Shown here one piece after another: positions 26,531 to 38,200 of a stretch of 64,000 nt of DNA. Position numbers and translations under genes: made by a program. Each line of letters begins with the position of its first letter. Within the stretch, counting starts at the first letter, position 1. The notes under the pieces were generated by a model, which was not told the DNA's origin, searched no databases, and was given only the letters and a program-made list of their open reading frames with translations. Origin of the DNA: Collimonas sp. OK412 (lineage in GTDB: Bacteria; Pseudomonadota; Gammaproteobacteria; Burkholderiales; Burkholderiaceae_D); the NCBI RefSeq assembly GCF_900112135.1, contig NZ_FOLC01000015.1:62001-126000 (forward strand), in the 5' to 3' direction.

Positions 26531-27655
26531 TCAGGAACCCCCGTTGCGGTCCAGCGAAAAGCCGAAATCGCCATCCATCCAGGTGTCTTTGTCGCGGCTG
26601 ATCGCCTGTGCCGGAAGCCCGGCGCTCTTGACCGCAAAACCCGGCATTTTCTTGACGGCGGTGCCGATCGCCATGAATTCGACCAGCCCGCTGCCGATCT
26701 CGGCGATATAGGTCTTCACCCCGACCACTTCCTCGGCCCCAAGCTCATCGGCTTCGTCTTTCAGGCGCGCGATGGCAATCTCGCGCGCGTCATGGATCAG
26801 CGTGGTCAGGTCGCTGATCTCGCCTTTGGTGAAAGACTTGAACGCAGCCATGAAGCCGCCCACCACGCCCAGCGAGTAGATCGACGTCGACATCAGCAGC
26901 TTTACCGGCGCGTAGCCGAGGCTTGTCATTGCCCACAGCTCTTCACCGGTAAGATCGCTGGTGACCGGAGTGCCGTCCGCGCTGGCCGGAAGCGCGCTGT
27001 GCCGCGACGCCGTGCCGGCCATCAGCATCTCATGCGTCCCCATCCACGGCAGGATGGTGGTGCGGATGCCGACCACGGCGTTGGCGCCGTCAGCCTTGGC
27101 CTGGCTCACCAGCCGTTCCAGCGCTTTGTGGCGAGTCGTGTTGAAGATATTGCTGTACTCGGAGATTTCACCGCGCACCAGGGTTTTCAGCGACCCCATG
27201 ATGCCGCCGCCGACGCCCATGGAATAAGCGATGTTGCCGAACGCATGCTGGATCGGCTCATAGCCGGCGTCCATATGGCAATACAGTTCCTGCGCATCGC
27301 CGGCCGTGGTGAAGAAACGGCTGGACGCATCGCGCGCATGGACGCATGAACCGACAAACAGGAACTCCGTGCTGCCGCTGAACGACCGCAGCTCGCTCGA
27401 CACTCCCGCCACACCCGAAGCCCCGTGCTGCGCAGCTTCCTTGCGCATGCGTTCAAATGCATTCGCGCGGCCTTCATGGATCGCCGCCGTCACTTGCGTG
27501 ATCTCGCCGCCGAGCATGTTTTTCAGGCCGGCGCCGATCCCGCCAAGGAAACCCATCGAATTGACGCTGTTGCCGACGACGATTTCACCCGCCGAGTAAT
27601 TCTTTAAAGCCAGGCAAAAAATTTCATTTCCGGATAAACCCGTTACTTTAGCCAT
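26531..27655 (-). CDS. Triple YbjQ-domain fusion protein
   Basis: A 374-aa protein built of three YbjQ/UPF0145-like units. Unit 1: NYSAGEIVVGNSVNSMGFLGGIGAGLKNMLGGEITQVTAAIHEGR. Unit 2: AYSMGVGGGIMGSLKTLVRGEISEYSNIFNTTRHKALERL. Unit 3: IYSLGVVGGFMAAFKSFTKGEISDLTTLIHDAREIAIARL. Each carries the GEI(T/S) helix motif followed by G(A)xxVxGV. Normal family members are ~107 aa and multimeric, so the fusion may be a covalent oligomer. No function is proven. The SPFH gene follows 121 bp downstream. Confidence 0.88.
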   Translation of the reverse strand: MAKVTGLSGNEIFCLALKNYSAGEIVVGNSVNSMGFLGGIGAGLKNMLGGEITQVTAAIHEGRANAFERMRKEAAQHGASGVAGVSSELRSFSGSTEFLFVGSCVHARDASSRFFTTAGDAQELYCHMDAGYEPIQHAFGNIAYSMGVGGGIMGSLKTLVRGEISEYSNIFNTTRHKALERLVSQAKADGANAVVGIRTTILPWMGTHEMLMAGTASRHSALPASADGTPVTSDLTGEELWAMTSLGYAPVKLLMSTSIYSLGVVGGFMAAFKSFTKGEISDLTTLIHDAREIAIARLKDEADELGAEEVVGVKTYIAEIGSGLVEFMAIGTAVKKMPGFAVKSAGLPAQAISRDKDTWMDGDFGFSLDRNGGS

Positions 27656-27978
27656 ACGCCTTCCTTTTTATCGACAATAAATATCCAATGGACCAGCCTG
27701 AACATCCAGGCAGATGAGCCAGAGGACGAATTGATTCTGGACCTTAAAATGGAAGGCTGCTACTGATTTCGAGCAACTGCGGCTCGAATGTTCCTTCAGT
27801 CGTAGTGGAGTGAATTACTGATATTCAGGCTGGATATTTCAGTTTTTGGAAGCAGATGCAGAGAGATGCTGTTCTATCAGACAGATTCAATCCGATATAC
27901 GTCCAGATCGTTCAATTTGAACGCTGGGCGTGTATCGTCGATGGCGTGAAATTTCCTCGTACTGGAATTTCCTGTGGC
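27656..27978. promoter_or_regulatory. Intergenic region with inverted repeats upstream of the triple-YbjQ gene
   Basis: About 320 bp with no credible gene. A 7-bp-arm hairpin (TTCGAGC/GCTCGAA) lies at 27768-27788. A longer-range inverted repeat pairs 27824-27839 with 27679-27702, the left arm being interrupted by a few extra bases. These could be the operator region for the YbjQ-SPFH unit or the end of the lipoprotein transcript. Confidence 0.35.
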
Positions 27979-28506
27979 TTACGTCAAATCCTCAGGACAG
28001 ACGGCGTCTCTTGGAAGAGGCAGCACTTTTATCGGTACGGGAATCCCGTCTTTGGTCACAGTCAATTTGAAACCTCCCAGGTTAAAAAATCCCGAGGGAG
28101 GCGTGACCGTCACGATATACGTTGCTCCGGCCTCGACAGGCATAGCCCAATCTTGTTGGCTCTCCACATTGGCGCTAGCGCCTGGTTGCGTTACCCCAAA
28201 CGCAACATGAGCACCTGCCGCCACCCTTGCCTGCTGTATTTCGCCACTGCGGTTATGCCGCGGTATGATCGCAATGACTCTGCCGAACCTGCTATTCGAA
28301 GGCAATCCCAAAAAACTCGCGCAATGAAGCGGATATCGTAAAAAGAGCCTGGTATCTGTGTAAGGCGCATCCAGCACTATGGTTGCACGGGGCACGTTGT
28401 CTGGAACGTCTGGCACGCTTGGCCGCGGGCCAGATGCCGGCGTGGCGCAGGCAGTGAGGAATGCCAATGAAGCGATATGGGGAGCAAAACGGGTAAGGCG
28501 ATACAT
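27979..28506 (-). CDS. Hypothetical lipoprotein
   Basis: A 175-aa protein with a lipoprotein signal (SLAFLTACATPASG), so the mature protein would start at Cys20. The rest is a beta-rich domain with ATIVLDAPYTDTRLFLRYPLHCASFLG and GATYIVTVTPPSGFFNLGG. Three cysteines remain in the mature chain. AGGA lies 6 bp before the ATG. I do not recognise a family. Located between the CDI locus and the YbjQ/SPFH pair on the same strand. Confidence 0.7.
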   Translation of the reverse strand: MYRLTRFAPHIASLAFLTACATPASGPRPSVPDVPDNVPRATIVLDAPYTDTRLFLRYPLHCASFLGLPSNSRFGRVIAIIPRHNRSGEIQQARVAAGAHVAFGVTQPGASANVESQQDWAMPVEAGATYIVTVTPPSGFFNLGGFKLTVTKDGIPVPIKVLPLPRDAVCPEDLT

Positions 28507-28619
28507 AAAATCCTGTTTTAGAAAGATGAATTAAATCTCAGCGCAGCGAAGCATAAAAATCAAGATTACGAGAAAGGAAAAATCGAAGTCGCGTCCAAGC
28601 TTGCAACAGCATATTAATT

Positions 28620-28796
28620 TCAATTTGTGGCATGGTCGCAAGCCAGTTTTGCTATCCATAGCTCAATATCAGGCGTCTTCATTAATTTTTCGCTCGCACG
28701 GCAACTGTATCGGTATAGTGAAGACAGGAACGGGGCTTGATTGAGCTGCCATATCCATGCCGTCAACGGCACGGTCGTTGATCTCAAAATTTCCAT
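28620..28796 (-). CDS. Short open frame after cdiI, uncertain
   Basis: A 58-codon frame (MEILRSTTVPLTAWIWQLNQ...KLACDHATN) starts 16 bp after the immunity-candidate stop and lies in an AT-rich 306-bp gap (28507-28812). There is no clear ribosome binding site. It could be a real small gene of the CDI cassette, a remnant of an older immunity gene, or chance. Nothing else convincing is seen in the gap. Confidence 0.3.
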   Translation of the reverse strand: MEILRSTTVPLTAWIWQLNQAPFLSSLYRYSCRASEKLMKTPDIELWIAKLACDHATN

Positions 28797-28812
28797 TAAT
28801 TTTTAACAACGA

Positions 28813-29259
28813 TTAAATCTCAGTCGCCAAAACGCGCAAGACTGCGTCAAAAATCTTACTGTTATCATCAACGCAGACAGAAGCTTCATAAATCGATTCC
28901 ATTGCGGCCAAAAATGAATCCTCGCTTCCTGCAAACGACAAGGCGGAGACAGCTCTAGCCTGTCCAAAAAAAAGTAAGTAATCTGGTGTTACAGCAGGAT
29001 CGTCCTCCGCCTTATTTTGTAATTCAAAATATTCTTCGTCGAGTTGCGCGGAAAAATCGTCTAACTCAGCTCTTTTCAGAGGTGACAAATTTCCATTTTT
29101 TTGAAGTAAATCAAGTGCCTCCAAAACATTTCTATCTTCTATATGTGTGATCTTTATGACCAACTGACATGCCAGAAGACTAGCCGCTCGTCGCTGATCA
29201 GAGTTAGCCGTTTGTATTTTTTCTGCAAGCATTGGTGAAACTGTTTCTAAGCGCATCAT
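28813..29259 (-). CDS. cdiI: Candidate CDI immunity protein (CdiI)
   Basis: A 148-aa acidic, mostly helical protein (MMRLETVSPMLAEKIQTANSDQRRAA...) beginning 3 bp after the cdiA stop. It has no signal peptide, as expected for a cytoplasmic immunity protein. Its base composition is much more AT-rich than the surrounding backbone, which is typical of exchangeable toxin-immunity cassettes. The role is inferred from position only; immunity proteins are poorly conserved and I do not recognise the family. It should block the deaminase-like toxin encoded directly upstream. Confidence 0.72.
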   Translation of the reverse strand: MMRLETVSPMLAEKIQTANSDQRRAASLLACQLVIKITHIEDRNVLEALDLLQKNGNLSPLKRAELDDFSAQLDEEYFELQNKAEDDPAVTPDYLLFFGQARAVSALSFAGSEDSFLAAMESIYEASVCVDDNSKIFDAVLRVLATEI

Positions 29260-29262
29260 TAA

Positions 29263-32200
29263 TTAACCTCTCGGATTCTTCGGTAGTGGCTTCAATGGTG
29301 TAGTGACATTTGCACCTGTGGGTGCAATCACGTTCTGGCAAGATGGACAAACCGGCCTCGTTGCTCCAATGTCGATAATTTTCAATCCATTTGCATTCGC
29401 ATATGCAATGATGTCTGCTTCTGCATGCCCAGTACCCGCCACTACAATTTCTCCAGGATTTGACGTCACACCGGGACGTAGGTAACCCCGAGGTTCACTG
29501 GTGCTGATCAATGTAGTACGTAGGCCATTTGCATCTTCAACTACTGCCACGCCCATTGTAATGCGACCTTGCGAATTTGCAGGAATCTGCGACAAAAGAT
29601 CATCAACTCGTGATTGAACTAGCTGCGAGGGATTTTCATAAGCAAGCCCTTTTCCTGCCGTCACTTTTGTCGGAACAGATATGACAGCAGCGCCTCGACT
29701 TGCCAAGGCAGCATCGGCGGCAATACCCGCAACGCCACCAACCATGCCATACAACAACTCGGCCGCGCCAGACGATATCCCGAACATATTCTGCAACGCT
29801 TGCCCGCCGATCGTTGGCTGCACTTGGCCGCTAATCGATGTACTTACGCCTGCCTTAGATTGATCCACTCCCCAACCTGTCAAGGCAGCCCCGCCTGCTG
29901 CAACCAAGCAGCCCAAGCCAGTTTCTGGGCAAGTTATTGCGCCGCCTGCTGTAATGCCCGCTCCAGCTACCGCCGTCGCTGCACCGCCCACTGCCTGCAA
30001 AGTACCTAATGTCCGGGTCGTTATCTGATACGTATTGTTGATGCGTTTGCCGGCGTCAAAATTTGCATCACTAAACACGCCGGTCATTGTGTAGCCAAAC
30101 ATACCGGGTTGCTGCGACAGTTTCAGACGTTCTCCAGCCAGATCTGGGCTATTCCCCAATGCTTCGACCTGGACGTAGTAGTTGTACTCTTTGCTACCTA
30201 CGGCATACTCTGCCGAACAGTGGGCCAATGCACATGCTGCCGCACTTAGTCGTGCTTCTTGCGCAGAACTACCATTGGCGAGCTCATGAATCCGCTGTTT
30301 CTCCTCCGTATGTAATTGGCGATTGTTAGCCTCGACATTCAATCCCGAAGCCGCCCCGGCAGCTCCACCAATCGCCGCACCCAATGCTGTTGCTGCGATC
30401 TGCGCCAGCCCTTGCTTCAGGTCTTTCGGCAGATCCATTTTGTTGATTTCATCGCCGATGATGGTCATTGCCGAAGCCGATGTCAGTGCTCCGGCCGCCC
30501 CACCTAGTCCACCTGCAAGAGCGCCAGTCGCAGTGTGCAACGCGACACGATAAGCGCCGCCTTCGGCCCATTTTGCGGCTTCCGCGTCATCGCCGTTTTT
30601 GACAGCTTCCTTCTGCTTGGCGTCGGCATAATCACCAATATTCTTGGCTGCCTGTTGCCCAAACGTCGAAGTAATCTGCACCTGCGCCGAAACATCATCC
30701 TTGAGCTTCTGTCCATCCCAATCCTTGGTCAACGCACCGCTGCTGTCCTTAGCCGTGCTGACATCGCGATTGATGCTGGCGACTGTTTGCGTGGCTGTAG
30801 TCCCGGTTTTGGCCTGTTGCGCAGCATCGTCGGTGATCGTGACGACACCGCCGCTGATGCCGCTGCGGGTGGTGCTGCTACTGCTGCCGCTGGCGCTGCC
30901 GATCCCTGCCGAAGTGCCGGTGCTGCCGGTCTGGAAGGCTTGCAGCGTTTGCCCGCCTACCGTCGGCGCCTTGGCGGTGCTGCCGTCCGCCGCCTTGCCG
31001 TCGCCCTTGTCGCCGCCCACGCCAAAACCGCCGCTGACGCCAAAACCGCTGGCGTCGAAGTCGCTATGGTTCTTGATGTCGACCTGGGTCAGGGTCTGTG
31101 TCGCCAGGCTGTTCTTGTTGTCCTGGATCGCCTTGTCGCTGCTGGCGATGACGCCGCCCTTGAGGTCGGTGTTGCCGTTGACCTTGACCTGGAAGCCGCC
31201 GTCGCCGGCGGCGATGCCGGATTGTTCGCCGACGCTGGCGAAGCTGCCGTTGACCTTGGTCTGGTTATAGTTGCCGCTGGCGGCAAAACCGTAGCCGATG
31301 GTGACACTGCCGCCTATGCTTTGGTCCTTGCTGTTGTAGTTACTGGTGTCCTGCAGGGACTCGATGTTCAGGTTGCCCTGGCCCGAGGTGCCGATATCGG
31401 CGATCACTTGCCGCGCGCTGGCGACGCCGCCTTTGATGTTGGTATCGTGACCGGACTCCAACGTCAACGTATTACCCGCGACAACATGGGTGTTGTTTTG
31501 CGTGACATCGTCGCCATCCGCCTTGCCGCGGCTGCCCGACGCATTGGCGGTGACGCCGAACGCCAGGCCGTTCTTGCCGTAAGTCGCGGCGATCCCGATA
31601 GCCGCACTGCTCGATGAACTGGTGCTGTGCTGGTCGCTGGTGCTTTGCGTTGCCTGCAGGTTGATGTCGCCATCGGCCTTGATGCTGGCGTCTTTGCCGG
31701 CGCTGATATTGCTGCCGAGGATGTTGACATTGCTGTCCTTGTCAGCGCCGGTGGCGCTGATGGCAAGGTTTCCGCCTGCAGCCACCGAAGAACCCACGGC
31801 AGTGCTGCTGGTCTGCTTGCTTTGGCTATCGCTTTTACTGGAGCCAATGGTCAGGCTGACCGTCACGCTTGGATCGGCGGCGGCCTGGGCCACCGCTTTG
31901 GCGGTCATGGCGGCGGCTGCGGCTGCCAATAGCTTCATGCGCGAATCGTCAGTCTTCTTGGAAGCATCGCCCATCTGCGCAATCGACTGCAGGGCGCTGA
32001 CGATCGGGCTGCTCACTCCGAGCGACAAGCCGCTTTGTTCGGTGTGCGTCTTGTTGTTCTGCTCCGTGGTATCAAAGGCGGCATTAATATCAACCGCTTT
32101 TGCGGCGATGCTGATGTCGCCGGCCGGCGCCATTACCTTGCTGCCGGTTTGCGTGTAGTGTTCGCCGGCGTTGATAGTGATATTGCCGCCGGTCGAGCCG

Positions 32201-35200
32201 ATTACGCTGCCGGTATTGGTAACCGTCTTGAGCGTGCTCTCATTGTCTTGTTCCTTGCTGCCCATGGTGATGCTGGCGCCAGTACTGAAGAGGCCCGAGG
32301 TTTCTTTCTTTTCATACGAGGATTGCGCGCTCTTGCTTTGCGCCGTCACGATATTGACGTTGTTGGCTGCCGCCAGCGTTACGTCCTTGGTGCCGACCAC
32401 ATTGCTGCCCTGGATATTGATGTCATGGCCGGCAACGGCCAGCACGCTGTTGCCCGACACCGTGCTGCCTTCGGCCTGCTGCAGGCTGCTGTGCTTGGCG
32501 ATCGTGGTGGTCGTGGTCGACATGGCGTCGCCGCTCTTGACGTAACTCTCCTGCACCGTGCTGTGTTCAGTGGCGGCGCTCTTGATCGTTACGTCATTGT
32601 TGGCGGCCAGCGTGACTTGCCCGGTCGTTGTCGCCAGGTATGCCGAGGTCAGCGTGATGTTGCCGCTACCTGCCTGGGCCACGGCGTTGCCGCTGGCATC
32701 GGTCGCGCCGCTTGGCGTACCGGTAGCCTTGACCGTCAGGTTGTTGCCGGCGTTGACATTGCCGCCGACCAGCGTTTCGTCGGCGCTGCCGATGCGGTGG
32801 TATTCCTTCTTGCCGACAGTCTGGATATCGTTGACGACGCTGTCCTTGACGGCTTCGATGCTGACATTGCTGCCCGACAGCAGCGCGTTATTGCCGGCGT
32901 TGAGGTTGGCGCCCTTCAACGTCAGGTCGCCGCTCCCGCCCTGGCCTGCGGCCAGGCCCAGGTTGTTGCCGGCGTTGAGGCTGGCTAGCTGGTTGCTGAC
33001 CGTGCTTTCCTTAATGAAGCCGGTGCGGCCTTCAACGCTGTGGCCGGCCGGATTTTCGACATCGATCTGATACTGGCCGGTGACGGCGCTGACCTTGACG
33101 TCGCGGCCAGCGGTGGCGATCAGGTTGCCGCCAGTCGGATTATCCGTGCTGGCAGTACCGATCGCGCTGACGTTGGCGCCCGTGACAACCAGGTCGCGTG
33201 CGGCGTTCAGGGTTACCGTGCCGCCTTGCACCGTAGCGATACGGTCGATATTGGTGCGGGTGCTGGTGGCTTCCGGATTGACGGTGTCGATGGTGCGCGT
33301 TTGCAGCACGATATCGCGCCCGGCCAGCAACGTGACGGTAGAGTCGTTGCCGCTGCCCTGGATCACGCCGGACAGGTTGACCAGGTCGTTGCGGGCGCGG
33401 GCCACGATGTCCTGCCCGCTGATGCGGCCGCCTTGGTTGAGCAGGTCGGTGCCGGCCAGCAGCGTGGTGCTGTTGGTGGCGGCGATGCTGCCGCTGTTGA
33501 CCAGGTCGGAATCGGTCTTGATCATCACGTCGCCGCCGGCGATCAAGGCGCCGCTTTGCTGCAGGTCGCCGCCCTGCGGACGGCGCAGGTAGACCTGCGG
33601 CACCAGCACCTGCTGCGTGCTGCCGTCGGCCAGGGTCACGCTGCGGCTCACCAGCCAGACGATGTCGGTGGTGAGATTCGCCATCTGCTCTGCCGACAAG
33701 GCCACGCCGGGGCTCAGCTGATACTGGTTGGCATAGGCGACGCCGGCGTTCATCAACGCCTTGTATTCGTCTTCGGTACTGGTGTAGCTGGTCAGGTAGC
33801 GGCGCCCTGTGAGGGCCAGGATCTGGTCATTGATCAGCTGTTGTTCGTAGAAGCCGTCGCCATAACGCTTCAGGTTACGTTCAGGGTCGCGATTCAGCGC
33901 CTGCAGGAAATAGTCGCTGGAGAGGAAATTACGCTGGTTGGTAAACCGGGGATCGGTTTCCACCAGGTAGCGCGACCCGGGTTCCGGGTGGATCGTGAAC
34001 AGGCTGTTGTTTGGCAGGATCAGGCGCGGTGCTGTGGTCAAGATAACGTCATGCGCGCGCAAGCCTGTGCCGTTCGCCGCCACGCTTTGCACTACCGGCA
34101 GGGCGCGGCCGATGCTGCCGGCGCCGGCGCCGGTCGCCAGCACTGCATTGACTGCCTGTGCGCCGATGATGCGGGCATTGCCGATGGCGGAGCTGACAGC
34201 GCCGGCGACGCTGCCGTCCGGGTTGGCGGTGCTGACGCCAAGATTGCGGTTATCGGTCTGGTTGCCGGCGTTTTGCTGGTACACCACGGTCGGCAGATCG
34301 ACGCTGATGACTTGCGGAGCCGCATTGTATGGCTGCGCGCCGTCCCAGTTGCGGCAATGGCTGCTGCCAAACGTGCCGCAGCTTTCCACGTGCGTAAACT
34401 CGGCGGTGCCGCTGTAGGTGGTACGGTTCTCGCCCTGCGTGGCAAGATTGCGGACCGTAGGACCAACGATGGCAAGCGCGCCGCCGGCAACGATCTGGCT
34501 ATCCTGGTTGGTGACGGAGCCATTGAGCGTCATGCCGCCGCCGGACAGTATCTGTGCCGGAGCGCTGCTGGTTACTTCGGTGTGGCTTGGGCTTGCCGTG
34601 ACCTTGTACCAGGTGTAGTCCTCGAACTGGTCGAGCCGGTTATCTTCCCTGACGCTGGCATTGTAGCTATCGATCTTAGGAGCGAGCGCATCCAGCGTCG
34701 CCTCATAAGCTGTGCTCCAGACTGCGTAGTCTTTGCGCCACTGCACGCATTGGGGGGTAGTCAAGTCCACCGAGCCGCTGTCGGTCATGAAGGAACAGCC
34801 ACCCGGGCCGCCATTCGGCTCGACTGGCGCGGCCGATGTGACAGCCGCGACGCCGAACTGGGCAAAGACCGGCGAATTCCACGGATAGTTGTCCACAATC
34901 GAGCCGGAGACGCAGGTCTGGCTGTCGCCGCTGCCGCTGCAGGAATCGGGAATCACCGTGCGGGCGGTGGTGACGGTGCTGCGCTGGCCGTATTTGTCGG
35001 GATGGACGATGCAGCTGACCGAGTCGCCACCGCCGCCGACGCCAAAGCAGTCGGATGACTTGTACTTGGTGGCGGAACCGGATGGCTGCACCTGGTCCTG
35101 GTTGATCGCCGGATCGACCACGACCCTGGTGGCCAGATGATTGTCGCGGTTCACCAGGCTGGCGGCGGTGATCGCCACATTGCCTTGCGCTTCGATCTTG

Positions 35201-38200
35201 GCGGAGGCGTTGAGCAGGTTCTGCACCGATCCCTGCAAGTTGCCGTTGCCGTCAATCGCGCCGGCGATGCCCAGGTCGCCCAGGCTGTAGATCAGCCCGC
35301 CTTCGGTATTGCTGAGGTTCTGGACCCCGATCAGCAAGGTATTGCGGGCCGCGATGGTGCCGCTGCCGCTATTGTTGACGGTGCCGCCGCTGATCCTCAG
35401 CAGGTCGCCGTAGATGCGGCCGCTGTTGTTCGTGGTGCCGGCGATGATGTTGGTAGTGACGCCGTCGATCAGGCCGGTGCTGCTGTTGGTCAGCGTGCCG
35501 CTGACGTTCAGGTTGGTGGTCTGGGCGCTGATCTCGCCGGAGTTGGTCAGGTTGCCGGTTGTGACGTTCAGCGTATCGCCCGCGGTCAGGGTGCCGCTGT
35601 TGGTGATGTTGCCGGCATTGACGGTCAAGGTTTTCTGGGCCGACAGCAGGCCGGTGTTGTTGTAGTCGCCGTTGATGTTCAGCGTGACGGCGTTGCTCGA
35701 TGCAATCGTGCCGCCCAGGCTGTTGCTGCTGGTGGTGACGGTGGCGCTGTTGTCGCCGACGATCTTGCCGCCGGCGTTGTTCAGGGCGGTGGCGTTGATC
35801 GTGACATCATGCTTGGCGCTGACCAGGCCGCCGGTATTGTCCAGGCTGGCGGCGCCAAGCGCGGTGGTGATCAGCGCATCCTTGCCAGCCTTGATATTGC
35901 CGCCGGCGTTGCTGATGCTGTTGGCGCTGGCGCGGATATTGGTAGCGCTGATGCTGCCGGCAGCGCTGTTGTCGATATTGACCGCATTCAGCACGGCATC
36001 GCCGTTAGCCGCGACCTGTCCGCCATTGTTGCTAATGCTGCCGGCCGCGGTGATGCCGATGTCGCCCAGCGACTGGATCAAGCCGTTGCTGTTCAGTACA
36101 TTGGCGGCGGTAATCGTATTGCTGCCGTTTGCAACGATCTGGCCGCTGCTGCGGTTATCCAGGTCGCCGGTCACGGTCAGCGTCTGCTTGCCGTTGCTGG
36201 CCACGTAACCGGCCTGGTTGTCGAGGCTGCCGCCTTTCACGTCCAGCGTACCGCCGGAGACGATCCCGCCGCTGTTGCCGCTGCTCCTGTTGACAATCGC
36301 CTGGCCATTGCTGTCGATGCTGGCATTGCCAACCGATTGCAGCAAGCCCTGGGTATTGTTCAGCGCGGTAGTGCTGGTGCTGAGATTGCCGGCTGCGACA
36401 ACCTGTGCGCCCGTGTTGTCGAGCGCGGCCGCCGCGATACTGATGTCCTGGCCGCTGATCAAGCCTTTGACGTTGCTGGTATTGCCTGCGCTAAGCGTGG
36501 TGTTGCCGGCTGCCTGGATCTTGCCGCTGTCATTGTTCAGCGCTTGGCCGCCGGTGTTGATGCCCGCCGCACCTTTGAGCGACGCGATGGTGCCGCCGCT
36601 GTTGTTGAGCTGAGCGCTGGCGATGTCAAGATTGCCGCTGGCGACAACCTGGCCGGCGCTATTGTCAAACGCCTGGCCTTGGGTGTTCAGGACAAGGCTG
36701 GAGCCGCTGGCGATGGTTCCCGCCGCATTGCGGATTTCGCCTGACTGCACAGCCAGTGCCTGGGTGCCGACGATCTGCCCGCCCGCATTGTTGAGCAAGC
36801 CCGCGCCCAGCTTCAGGTCCGCCTGCTGCTTGGCGCTGACCACGCCTTGCGTGTTGTCGAGCGTGCCCGCACTGAGGCTGAGATTGCCATTGCTGGTGAT
36901 CTGGCCGCGGCCATTCTGGATTGCAGCCGCGCTTGCGACAGCGAGGGTATTCACAGCCGACACCAGGCCGGCGCTATTGTCCACGCTGGCGGCGTTCAGG
37001 CTGACCGTATTGTTGGCCGTGACCTGGCCGCCCTGGTTGCCGACCGCGCCGGCATTGATGGTGATCGCATTGGTAGACTGGATCGCACCGCCGTTGTTGG
37101 ACAACGCGCCACTGCCCAGCTTAAGGCTGACCTTGCCGGCGCTAGCATCCGCCGTATTGCCGGCGACGATGACTGAACCGTCGTTGTTCACTGCGCTGGC
37201 CTGGATATCCAGGCTGCTGCCGCTGGAAATCAGCGCGGCCTGGGCGCCGTTCGCGTTGCTGGCGACAGCGCCGGCCTGGATCTCCACCTTGCCGTTGGCC
37301 AGGATGCGGCCGCCGGTGTTGGCCAGGTTTTGGCCGGCCGTATTGATCGCCAGCGCCGCGCCGGACGAAATTTCGCCGCCGCTGCTGTTCAGTGCCTGTG
37401 TATTGAGGGTGGTGCCGGTGGCGCTGGTGACAAGCCCGCCGACATTGCTGGCGGCTCCCGCATTGACCGTCACGCTACCTTTGTTCGATGCCAGGATGCC
37501 TTTGCCGGCACCTGTCGCATCGTTGCTCAAGGCGCCGGTATTGATCGCCAAGGTATCGCGGGCGATGACCTGGCCGCCGTTGTTGGTCAAGCTGGCGGAC
37601 TGGATCTGCGCTCCGCCCGCGGCAGCGCTGGCGGTCGTCCCGGAAGCGATGCTGCCTTGCGTATTGTCGATTGCGCCTGCAGCGCTCAATGCCAGGCTGC
37701 CGGCAGCGTCGATGACGCCCTGGCGGTTGCTCAGGCTGGCGAGGTTGAGTGTCGCCGCGCCGCCGTTCTGGGCGCGCGCAGTCAGCTGGCCGCGGCTATT
37801 GTCCAGCGCTCCGGCGCTGACATTCAACGATGCATCCGATACCAGCGTACCCGCCGTGTTGTTGATTGCCGCGCCATTGGCGTTGACCGTCAAATCAGTC
37901 TTGCCCGACAACACCCCGCCTTGGTTGCTGATGCCTTGGGTAGTCGTGATACGTGTGACCAGGTCGCTGGCGACCAGGCCATTGGCATCGTTGACCAGTT
38001 GCTGCGCATTCAAGGCAACCGCCTGGCTCCCCATCAATTTGCCGCCGCTGTTGTCGAGCTTGCCGGCCGTGGTGACGCCCAGCTGGCCGTTTGCCAGCAA
38101 GGTGCCGCCGACGTTGCTGACCGATGCCGCCTGTATGCCGGCATTCTGCCCGGCCTGCCATATGCCGCCCGCGTTGCTCAGCTGGCCGCCGGCGCTGACA

